A stretch of 64,000 nucleotides of DNA, from assembly GCF_018998565.1 (NCBI RefSeq), contig NZ_JAHNZO010000029.1, forward strand, positions 41,889-105,888, written 5' to 3'. Source of the stretch: Paenibacillus oleatilyticus. Lineage in GTDB: Bacteria > Bacillota > Bacilli > Paenibacillales > NBRC-103111. The notes under the pieces were generated by a model. That model made no database searches and was not told the origin of the DNA. It worked only from the letters and a program-made list of their open reading frames with translations. How positions within the stretch are numbered: position 1 is the stretch's first letter; each line of letters starts with the position of its first letter. Made by a program: the position numbers and the translations under genes. Below are positions 1 through 6,760 of this stretch, one piece after another.

Positions 1-731
1 AGACCCTGACGCTGACCGAGCGTATAGTACATGAGGCCGTCGTGCCGTCCTTTAACCTCGCCCTCCAGCGTTCTCATCTCTCCCGGCTTCGCAGGCAGAT
101 AGCCGCTCAGGAACTCCTTGAAGTTCCGCTCGCCGATGAAGCAGACGCCGGTGCTGTCTTTTTTCTTCGCCGTTGCGAGTCCCGCTTTCTCTGCGATAGC
201 CCGGACTTCCGGCTTCGGAAGGTGGCCGATCGGGAACATCGCTTTCGACAGCTGGTATTGGTTCAGGGCGTGCAGGAAATACGTCTGGTCCTTGTTGCTG
301 TCGACCCCGCGCAGCAGCCGGTATTTGCCGTCCCGCTCCTCGACGCGGGCGTAATGTCCGGTTGCGATATAGTCGGCGCCGAGCTCCAACGCTTTATTTA
401 AAAACTCCCCGAATTTGATCTCCCGGTTGCACATCACGTCGGGATTCGGCGTCCGTCCTTTGCGGTACTCGTCAAGGAAGTAGGCGAACACCTTATCCAT
501 GTATGGTTTCTCAAAATTTACCGTATAATAGGGAATGCCGATTTGGTCGCAGACGCGGCGCACGTCCTCGGCGTCCTCTTCCGCCGTGCAATGCCCGAAT
601 TCATCGGTATCGTCCCAGTTCTTCATGAACACGCCGATGACCTCGTATCCTTGTTCCTTCAGAACAAGCGCGGATACGGAAGAATCGACGCCGCCCGACA
701 TCCCGAGAACGACTCGCGGTTTTGTTGTCAT
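1..731 (-). CDS. mnmA: tRNA-specific 2-thiouridylase MnmA (3' end outside window)
   Basis: MnmA (TrmU) makes 2-thiouridine at wobble U34 of Lys, Glu and Gln tRNAs in the cytoplasm, using sulfur passed from a cysteine desulfurase. Reading the minus strand from 731 gives MTTKPRVVLGMSGGVDSSV with the PP-loop SGGVDSS near residue 11, then NPDVMCNREIKF with the first catalytic Cys, GADYIATGHYAR, and the GVCFIGER block with the second Cys. About 243 of roughly 370 residues are visible; the C-terminus lies off the left edge. The ATG at 731 sits 8 bases after GAGG; an in-frame ATG at 737 is too close to it. It diverges from cymR-iscS, whose product is the likely sulfur donor; in B. subtilis mnmA instead follows the desulfurase gene. 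Confidence 0.95.
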   Translation of the reverse strand, partial: MTTKPRVVLGMSGGVDSSVSALVLKEQGYEVIGVFMKNWDDTDEFGHCTAEEDAEDVRRVCDQIGIPYYTVNFEKPYMDKVFAYFLDEYRKGRTPNPDVMCNREIKFGEFLNKALELGADYIATGHYARVEERDGKYRLLRGVDSNKDQTYFLHALNQYQLSKAMFPIGHLPKPEVRAIAEKAGLATAKKKDSTGVCFIGERNFKEFLSGYLPAKPGEMRTLEGEVKGRHDGLMYYTLGQRQG

Positions 732-755
732 GATCATTACCTCGCTTCTATACCT

Positions 756-808
756 GTACATCGTTCGTACATTAAAAGTATTATACATTCAAATCGAGAA
801 AGAATAAA
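756..808 (-). promoter_or_regulatory. Probable mnmA promoter and short inverted repeat
   Basis: On the minus strand a perfect TATAAT (780-785) lies 17 bases from a weak TTTATT -35. Between it and mnmA is the inverted repeat TGTAC-N7-GTACA (756-772), which could be a regulator site. The -35 is poor, so this is a tentative call. Confidence 0.4.
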
Positions 809-910
809 ATTTTTCATGAATATGCCACGGTTTTTCTCCCAAATTACAAGGTTTTATGTTACCATAGAAACGATACAAAAATGTATGAAATGTAAACGAG
901 GTGCTACAAG

Positions 911-1333
911 TTGAAGATTTCCACCAAAGGCCGCTACGGACTCACGATCATGATGGAGCTCGCGACGAAGTTCGGAGAAGGCCCCACCTCACTGAAAAGC
1001 ATCGCAGAAAAGCATCAGCTTTCCGAGCATTACCTGGAGCAATTGGTTGCTCCGCTGCGTAACGCAGGTCTTGTTAAAAGCATCCGCGGCGCATACGGCG
1101 GATATATTTTGTCCAAATCGCCCGAAGATATTTCCTCCGGCGATGTGATTCGGGTGCTGGAAGGTCCGATCAGCCCGGTCGACTTCACCGAGGAAGACGA
1201 TCCGGCCAAGCGCCAGCTCTGGATTCGGATTCGCGACGGAATTGCGCAGGTGCTTGATTCGACGACGCTGCACGATTTGATTTCTTACAAAGACGAAGGA
1301 AGTCAGAACGACAGCTACATGTTTTACATTTAG
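911..1333 (+). CDS. cymR: Rrf2-family regulator of cysteine metabolism CymR
   Basis: CymR represses sulfur-assimilation and cysteine-synthesis genes in Bacillales and is activated by binding the cysteine synthase CysK. The 140-residue product begins MKISTKGRYGLTIM and carries the Rrf2 winged helix (LSEHYLEQLVAPLRNAGLV, RGAYGGY) followed by GDVIRVLEGPISPV and the C-terminal YMFYI, all matching B. subtilis CymR closely. It has no cysteine at all, so it cannot hold an IscR-type iron-sulfur cluster. The start is TTG, 7 bases after GAGGTG. The gene lies just upstream of the desulfurase iscS, the conserved Bacillales arrangement, so the two are probably co-transcribed. Confidence 0.93.
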   Translation: MKISTKGRYGLTIMMELATKFGEGPTSLKSIAEKHQLSEHYLEQLVAPLRNAGLVKSIRGAYGGYILSKSPEDISSGDVIRVLEGPISPVDFTEEDDPAKRQLWIRIRDGIAQVLDSTTLHDLISYKDEGSQNDSYMFYI

Positions 1334-1371
1334 ACCGCTTTGAAATCCTCCTAACAGATGTGGTGAAAGCT

Positions 1372-2523
1372 TTGGAGCTCATTTATTTAGATCACGCCGC
1401 CACAACGCCCGTACTTCCCGAAGTCGTGGAAGCGATGCTTCCATATTGGACCGGGGCGTACGGGAACCCCTCAAGCACGCATCAAGCCGGTCGGGAAGCC
1501 AGAATGGCGCTTAGCGCCGCCCGGGACCGGATCTCCGCTTTTGTCGGCTGCGCGCCGTCCGAGCTCGTATTTACAGGGAGCGGAACGGAAAGCGACAATA
1601 TGGCGTTGTTCGGTGCGGCTGAGGCGTACCGGGAACGCGGCCGGCATATCATAACGACACAGATCGAACATCATGCCGTTCTTCATGCTTGCGAGCGATT
1701 GGAACAGCTTGGATACGAAGTGACTTATGTACCTGTGGACCGATTCGGCCAAGTTTCGCCGAACGATGTGGAAGAGGCCATTCGGCCGGATACGATCCTG
1801 ATCAGCGTCATGTACGGCAACAATGAAGTCGGTACGCTCCAGCCGATCGAAGCGATCGGACGCCTTGCCAGGGAGCGCGGCATTTGTTTTCATGTCGACG
1901 CCGTTCAAGCGTTGGCTCACGCGCCTATCAATCTTCGTGAGCTGCCGGTAGATTTGATGAGTTTTTCCGCGCATAAACTGAACGGTCCCAAAGGGGTCGG
2001 CGCGTTATATATAGCCAAAAACATTCGCGTCACACCGCTGCTCTACGGCGGCGCTCAAGAACGAAAACGCCGTCCGGCGACGGAAAATACGGCCGGCATC
2101 GCAGGCTTTGCAAAAGCCGTAGAAATTTTTGACCGGAATAGGTATGAAGTGCAACAAAAGATGGAAAAACTACGTCAAGAAATGGTCACCGAACTGGAAC
2201 GGCGTCTGACCCCCGGGCAGTTTGTCGTCAACGGTCATCCTACAGAGACGCTTCCGCACATTTTGAATGTCAGCTTTCCCGGTGTTTCTACCGAGACGAT
2301 GCTGATGAATCTGGATCTTGCGGGAGTGATGGCTTCAAGCGGCTCGGCTTGTACGTCCGGCTCCTTGGAAATCTCTCATGTCCTTAAGGCGATGAATCTG
2401 CCGGATGAGGTGACGCAGTCGGCCATCCGATTCAGCTTCGGACCGGGCAACGACTCCGAGCAACTTGCTGCTGCCGCCATGGCCATTGAAACCATTGTCA
2501 GCCGATTACGTACTAAAGGATAG
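1372..2523 (+). CDS. iscS: Cysteine desulfurase IscS/NifS-type (YrvO)
   Basis: A PLP-dependent class V aminotransferase-fold enzyme that removes sulfur from L-cysteine as a persulfide, here most likely for tRNA thiolation through MnmA. Visible are YLDHAATTP at the N-terminus, IEHHAVLHACE, the PLP lysine in SAHKLNGPKG near residue 201 and the catalytic cysteine in SSGSACTSGSLEISH near residue 326. The length of about 383 residues is normal. I favour the TTG at 1372 (MELIYLDHAATTP, as in homologues) with GGTG five bases upstream; GTG codons at 1360 and 1363 are in frame but have no ribosome site. It follows cymR by 38 bases and precedes the PRC-barrel gene. Confidence 0.93.
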   Translation: MELIYLDHAATTPVLPEVVEAMLPYWTGAYGNPSSTHQAGREARMALSAARDRISAFVGCAPSELVFTGSGTESDNMALFGAAEAYRERGRHIITTQIEHHAVLHACERLEQLGYEVTYVPVDRFGQVSPNDVEEAIRPDTILISVMYGNNEVGTLQPIEAIGRLARERGICFHVDAVQALAHAPINLRELPVDLMSFSAHKLNGPKGVGALYIAKNIRVTPLLYGGAQERKRRPATENTAGIAGFAKAVEIFDRNRYEVQQKMEKLRQEMVTELERRLTPGQFVVNGHPTETLPHILNVSFPGVSTETMLMNLDLAGVMASSGSACTSGSLEISHVLKAMNLPDEVTQSAIRFSFGPGNDSEQLAAAAMAIETIVSRLRTKG

Positions 2524-2559
2524 GGCAAATTCCGATTTGCCGGCTGGGAGAGAAGCTCG

Positions 2560-3081
2560 TTGAAAAAAGCGCGCGATGTTATCGGATTGCCGGTCATTTG
2601 CGTAGAGACAGGAAAACAAGTGGGCAGCGCCAAAGACCTGTTGCTGAACGAAGGCTGGGAGGTCGAGTCCGTGCTGCTCGAAGCGGGGCATTGGTTTTCC
2701 GAAGCCACGTGTATTGAGCGAAAAGACGTGATAGCGATGGGCGACGACGCTGTTACGATTGCCGCAGAACAAGCCGTCCGCCCGCTGAATCCAAGCTCCG
2801 CTTGCAGGGCGCTGCTGTTTGGCGAACGCAAGCTGAAGGGACTCCCGGTCATTACCGTCAACGGGCAGCAGCTCGGGGTGATCGAGGATGTTTATTTGGA
2901 AGCGGATGGGGGCATAAAGGTAATAGGTTATGAATTGACCGAAGGTTTCATCTCGGATCTAACGGAAGGGCGCAGATGGCTACCGATGCCGGATGCGGTC
3001 AAGGTCGGCGACGACGCCTTAATTGTTCCCGTTCACGCCAGCGAAGCGCTTCAAGAAATCTTCGGACCAAAAGAAGAATAG
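2560..3081 (+). CDS. PRC-barrel domain protein (YrrD-like)
   Basis: The 173-residue protein has two tandem PRC-barrel-type domains, roughly residues 1-80 (ARDVIGLPVICVETGKQVG) and 88-170 (LKGLPVITVNGQQLGVIEDV). PRC barrels occur in ribosome maturation factor RimM and photosynthetic reaction centre H chains and usually mediate protein or RNA contacts. B. subtilis yrrD, in the same neighbourhood, is the probable counterpart. The start is TTG at 2560 after GGGAGAGA. It is 37 bases after iscS and probably in the same transcript. A specific role cannot be read from sequence. Confidence 0.8.
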   Translation: MKKARDVIGLPVICVETGKQVGSAKDLLLNEGWEVESVLLEAGHWFSEATCIERKDVIAMGDDAVTIAAEQAVRPLNPSSACRALLFGERKLKGLPVITVNGQQLGVIEDVYLEADGGIKVIGYELTEGFISDLTEGRRWLPMPDAVKVGDDALIVPVHASEALQEIFGPKEE

Positions 3082-3091
3082 GGTGATACCG

Positions 3092-3289
3092 ATGTTACGT
3101 TGTCCAAATTGCAATTCCAAGGATATTGGCAAGATCGGCTCCCATCAGTTTTACTGCTGGGGCTGTTTTATCGAACTGACGGTGAACGGGGAAAAAATGT
3201 CCGTATTCCAAGTAGAGGAAGACGGCACGCTTAGCTCACTCGACGATTTGTTTTTTGAAGAGGAAATGCCCGAGCTTCATGCTAACTGA
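3092..3289 (+). CDS. Small zinc-ribbon protein
   Basis: A 65-residue protein with two Cys pairs, RCPNCNSKDIG and YCWGCFIE, that would form a rubredoxin-knuckle zinc ribbon over residues 3-25, followed by an acidic tail (EEDGTL, FFEEEMPEL). Such small ribbons bind zinc and nucleic acid or protein partners; no specific partner is recognisable. The ATG at 3092 follows GGGTGA and lies 11 bases after the PRC-barrel stop, making it the last gene of the cymR operon before a terminator at 3314. Confidence 0.8.
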   Translation: MLRCPNCNSKDIGKIGSHQFYCWGCFIELTVNGEKMSVFQVEEDGTLSSLDDLFFEEEMPELHAN

Positions 3290-3313
3290 CGAGCAGCATT
3301 GTATAGTCAAACT

Positions 3314-3359
3314 GCTTTCCCGGACGCTTTGAACAGGCGTCTCGGGAAGCGGTTTTTTT
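3314..3359 (+). terminator. Intrinsic terminator of the cymR-iscS operon
   Basis: A 14-base stem (GCTTTCCCGGACGC pairing with GCGTCTCGGGAAGC, one mismatch) with a 9-base loop is followed by GGTTTTTTT. Confidence 0.88.
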
Positions 3360-3448
3360 GTTCGCTGGGTTAAGAGCGCGGACTTGTACATATACTGTAA
3401 AAAGGCAAACGCTTCGTCAGAAGTCAGATCGAGGTAAAGGGGGGCGCT

Positions 3449-4519
3449 ATGGACCGGTTCCCGAAACAACGGCTGCTCGTCGGTATGATCTATACGCTGC
3501 TCGGTTTGATCATTTTGTACATGCTGCTGCAGCTCCGTCCGATGATTGCGGGTTTGTATGATTTTTTGAAAAAAATTTTGACGCCGTTCGCGATCGCGCT
3601 GATCATTTCTTACGTGCTGAATCCGGTGGTGACACTGCTCGGCGCCCGCAAAGTGCCGCGAACGATGGCCGTGCTGCTCATTTATGCGGTTTTCATTACT
3701 TCGGCGACCGTCGTGCTCATGAACCTCATTCCGATGTTCGTGCGGCAGCTCGCGGAATTGAACGATAAGCTGCCGGATGTCGCCTTTAAGGCGCAAAGCG
3801 TTGTAAACGGCTTAAACGGACTCAACTTTCTCCCGGACAGCGTACGGATGGGCATTCAGCAGTCGCTTTCCAAGCTGGAGAACGGAATCTCGCTCGCGAT
3901 TGCGGAATACATTCACGGTATCGGCAGCACCATCAATACGGTCTTTCTTCTCTTCATCATTCCGTTTGTCGCCTTCTATATCCTGAAAGATTTTCAACTG
4001 ATCGAAAAATCGACGCTGGCCATCGTACCGAAAACGCACCGCAAAGAAATCGTGTCCATGCTGATGGATATCGATATGGCGCTCGGCAACTATATCCGCG
4101 GCCAGTTTACCGTATGTATGATCGTCGGGCTACTCGCCTACATCGGGTATTGGCTAATCGGCATGCCTTACGCGCTGCTGCTGGCCAGCGTCGTTGCGGT
4201 GTTCAACATTATCCCTTACCTCGGTCCTTTTCTCGGAGCGGCGCCTGCACTGATCGTGGCGTCCACGATTTCCTGGAAGATGGTGCTGTTTGTCGGACTC
4301 ATCAACACGACGTGCCAAATACTGGAAGGTAATGTAATCTCGCCTCAAGTGGTCGGCCGTTCGCTCAATATGCATCCGCTTGTGATCATTTTCGCACTGC
4401 TTGTGGGCGGGGAGATTGCCGGAGTAACGGGGCTCATCCTGGCGGTTCCGTTTTTTGCGGTCATGAAAGTGATTCTGCAGCATGTGTTTATGTACTACAT
4501 TCACCGGAAAATGACGTGA
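3449..4519 (+). CDS. AI-2E family transporter (YrrI-like)
   Basis: A 356-residue polytopic membrane protein of the AI-2E/PerM family, named for E. coli TqsA; members have been linked to export of autoinducer-2 and to sodium/proton antiport, and the substrate here is unknown. About eight hydrophobic segments are visible, starting with LLVGMIYTLLGLIILYMLLQ near residue 9, plus the family block NIIPYLGPFLGAAPAL near residue 253 and the C-terminal GLILAVPFFAVMKVI. The ATG follows a strong AGGGGGG site. B. subtilis has yrrI upstream of alaS in the same way. Confidence 0.88.
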   Translation: MDRFPKQRLLVGMIYTLLGLIILYMLLQLRPMIAGLYDFLKKILTPFAIALIISYVLNPVVTLLGARKVPRTMAVLLIYAVFITSATVVLMNLIPMFVRQLAELNDKLPDVAFKAQSVVNGLNGLNFLPDSVRMGIQQSLSKLENGISLAIAEYIHGIGSTINTVFLLFIIPFVAFYILKDFQLIEKSTLAIVPKTHRKEIVSMLMDIDMALGNYIRGQFTVCMIVGLLAYIGYWLIGMPYALLLASVVAVFNIIPYLGPFLGAAPALIVASTISWKMVLFVGLINTTCQILEGNVISPQVVGRSLNMHPLVIIFALLVGGEIAGVTGLILAVPFFAVMKVILQHVFMYYIHRKMT

Positions 4520-4592
4520 TTATTTTTTAGAAAAAAATTTTTTATCGGGCGAAACCAAGCGGCTGCTTTGTGCGTATATATAGGTTGGTACC

Positions 4593-4716
4593 GGCAGGGG
4601 GGGAATGTCGCGATATCCGGCCGTTGACCGGAGACCTGCCTGTTGCACAAGACAAGTACATAATCGCGTTGATTTTCGGAGGAGCCTGTCACCAAGGGCT
4701 TCTTTTTGCTTTTTTT
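4593..4716 (+). promoter_or_regulatory. Structured leader with attenuator-like terminator
   Basis: The 265-base gap before the ArsB/NhaD gene contains a closing helix GGCAGG (4593-4598) with CCTGCC (4635-4640), an internal CCGG-N7-CCGG hairpin, and an intrinsic terminator (stem 4680-4686 with 4697-4703, then TTTTGCTTTTTTT) about 70 bases before the start codon. A terminator placed inside a long leader suggests control by transcription attenuation. I could not match it by eye to the yybP-ykoY, ydaO, T-box or GEMM consensus. Confidence 0.45.
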
Positions 4717-4784
4717 AGGGTTATGCGGAAAAGCGGCGCGAGCTGGCGGCACCAATAAAATTGCATCGGAGAGAGGATTTCATT

Positions 4785-6065
4785 ATGGATCAACAAGCAC
4801 TTATCGCTATCGGATTGTTTGCGGTAGCCTACGGTTTTATCGTTTCGGAAAAAATTCACCGGACGATCGTTGCCATGATCGGCGGCATTTTGATGGTCGT
4901 GCTGGGGATCGTCAATCAGGAAACGGCGCTTCATCATATCGATTTCAACACGCTCGGCCTGCTGGTGGGCATGATGATTATTGTCGGCATTACCGCGGAA
5001 ACGGGATTGTTCAAATATATTGCCGTCTGGTCGGCCAAAAAGGCGGGCGGTCACCCGGTCCGCATCATGGTCGTGCTCTCGCTGGTCACGGCGATCGGCT
5101 CGGCGTTTCTCGATAACGTGACGACGGTGCTGCTGATGGTACCGGTAACCTTCAGCATTACGCGGCAGCTGCGAGTGAATCCGGTTCCTTTTCTGATGTC
5201 GCAAATTCTCGCTTGCAATATCGGCGGCACAGCGACGCTGATCGGCGATCCGCCGAACATCATGATCGGCAGCGCGGTGAAAGAACTGACGTTTATGGCC
5301 TTCATCAACAATTTGGCGCCGATTGCGGCGATCATTCTCGCGATTACCGTACCTTTCTTCGTACTGTTTTACCGCAAACAGATTCGCACGACGGAAGAAC
5401 TGCGGCTAGGACTGATGAAAATGAACGAAAAAGCGGAAATCCGCGATCCGGTGCTGTTGAAAAAATGTCTTGTGGTGCTTGGATTAACCTTGATCGGCTT
5501 CTTCGTTCACCAGATCGTCCATTTGGAATCGGCGACCGTGGCGCTCGCCGGCGCGTTCCTACTTCTGCTGTTGACCGGCGAGCACTTTTTGGAAGAGGCG
5601 TTTCAGCGGGTCGAGTGGACGACGATCTTCTTCTTCGTCGGATTGTTCGTGCTAGTCTCGGGCTTGGTGGAAACCGGCGTGATCGCCGCGTTGGCGAACT
5701 ATGCCGTCGGGGTAACGGGCGGCGATGTGACGAAATCGGCGGTCCTGATTCTTTGGCTCAGCGGAATCGCTTCGGCCTTCCTGGATAACATCCCGTTCGT
5801 GGCGACGATGATTCCGATGATTCAGGAAATGGGCACGATGGGGGTCAGCAATCTGGAGCCGCTTTGGTGGAGTCTTGCGCTCGGGGCTTGTCTCGGGGGG
5901 AACGGCTCGCTGATCGGCGCGAGCGCGAATCTGATCGTAGCCGGTATGGCGGCAAAGGAAGGGCATCCGATTTCGTTCATGAAATTTTTCGTGATCGCCT
6001 TTCCGCTCATGCTACTTTCGATAGCTGTTGCAAATGTATACGTGTATGTGAGATATTTGATGTAA
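4785..6065 (+). CDS. ArsB/NhaD (ion transporter superfamily) permease
   Basis: A 426-residue membrane protein of the ArsB/NhaD/CitM ion transporter superfamily, which moves anions such as arsenite or exchanges sodium for protons. It has about 11-12 hydrophobic helices and two inverted-repeat halves with matching signature loops: SAFLDNVTTVLLMVPV (about 108) plus GGTATLIGDPPNIMIG (about 147), and SAFLDNIPFVATMIPM (about 330) plus GGNGSLIGASANLIV (about 372). The ion cannot be assigned. No arsenic resistance genes adjoin it, so ArsB is only a family name. The ATG at 4785 follows GGAGAGAGG; an upstream in-frame TTG (4761) lacks a site. A structured leader precedes it. Confidence 0.85.
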   Translation: MDQQALIAIGLFAVAYGFIVSEKIHRTIVAMIGGILMVVLGIVNQETALHHIDFNTLGLLVGMMIIVGITAETGLFKYIAVWSAKKAGGHPVRIMVVLSLVTAIGSAFLDNVTTVLLMVPVTFSITRQLRVNPVPFLMSQILACNIGGTATLIGDPPNIMIGSAVKELTFMAFINNLAPIAAIILAITVPFFVLFYRKQIRTTEELRLGLMKMNEKAEIRDPVLLKKCLVVLGLTLIGFFVHQIVHLESATVALAGAFLLLLLTGEHFLEEAFQRVEWTTIFFFVGLFVLVSGLVETGVIAALANYAVGVTGGDVTKSAVLILWLSGIASAFLDNIPFVATMIPMIQEMGTMGVSNLEPLWWSLALGACLGGNGSLIGASANLIVAGMAAKEGHPISFMKFFVIAFPLMLLSIAVANVYVYVRYLM

Positions 6066-6097
6066 CAGCAGTCGGTTAACCGAAGGAGGCTTCGCCT

Positions 6098-6382
6098 ATG
6101 CTACACTATGAATACGACCGGGAGCTTCTGACCATTGAAGAGCAATCGAACGGACAAGATGTCGAGTTCCGGATGAAGCTCCATCGCCCCGATGCCGGTG
6201 TCGAGAAGGCAGTAAAGCGGATTCGCGATTATTTCGACGATAACGACGTGATCACGGACGTCTTGTTCTATGCCCACGAAGACGCCGAGTATCAATGGAT
6301 TGTCCGACACGACTTCTATGAGGATTTCGTGATCAGCCTGTTCAGGCACCGGCTTGTCCAGCGCATGGCTTGGGAGCAGTAG
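6098..6382 (+). CDS. Hypothetical small acidic protein
   Basis: A 94-residue protein of unknown family, rich in Asp and Glu (DYFDDNDVITD) and ending QRMAWEQ. It has a good ribosome site (GAAGGAGG) six to ten bases before ATG and lies 32 bases after the transporter gene, so it is likely co-transcribed with it. No signal peptide, membrane segment or metal motif is visible. Its position just before the alaS T-box leader suggests a conserved neighbourhood protein of this lineage, without known function. Confidence 0.7.
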   Translation: MLHYEYDRELLTIEEQSNGQDVEFRMKLHRPDAGVEKAVKRIRDYFDDNDVITDVLFYAHEDAEYQWIVRHDFYEDFVISLFRHRLVQRMAWEQ

Positions 6383-6434
6383 ACGTTCTGTTGACAAGTC
6401 TGCTGCCCGAAAGCTATAATTTTGATAAATAGTG

Positions 6435-6733
6435 CTTATTTTCAGGCACAGGAAAGCGTTGATGAAATTTAAGTACGTCATAGTCCATTAGCCAGAGAGA
6501 AGGTTTTGGAAGCGTCGCGCGGCAAGCTTGCTTGCAGTCTCGCAGCTCCAGCTGGGAAAACCTTTCTAATGAAGGATGACCGAACGCTCATTTCGGAGCG
6601 CGGATTCAAAAAGTCCGCCGGGCGGACCCGTTATCGTCCGGACAGAGGAGATTGTGAAGGCGTATCCATGCAGCCGCACAATAACCAGGGTGGTACCGCG
6701 AGCAAATCGTCCCTGTTTCAGGGGCGTTTTTTT
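6435..6733 (+). promoter_or_regulatory. T-box leader (alanine) of alaS
   Basis: The T-box RNA senses uncharged tRNA(Ala) and lets transcription proceed into alaS. The invariant AGGGTGGTACCGCG is at 6687-6700, followed by a terminator hairpin CGTCCCTG..CAGGGGCG with seven Ts ending at 6733. Stem I runs from about 6457 with the AGTAC element to GATGACCGAACGCT. Aligning GTCA/TGAC and the GAAN spacing with characterised leaders puts the specifier triplet at GCT (6586-6588), an alanine codon, in agreement with the downstream gene. Confidence 0.93.
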
Positions 6734-6760
6734 GTATTAAAATGAAGTGTCGGGAGGAAA

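Noticed and set aside
4575..4716. yybP-ykoY manganese riboswitch before the transporter
   Set aside because: The GGGGAGTAGC core and the closing consensus are not present; the leader is reported only as an unclassified attenuator.
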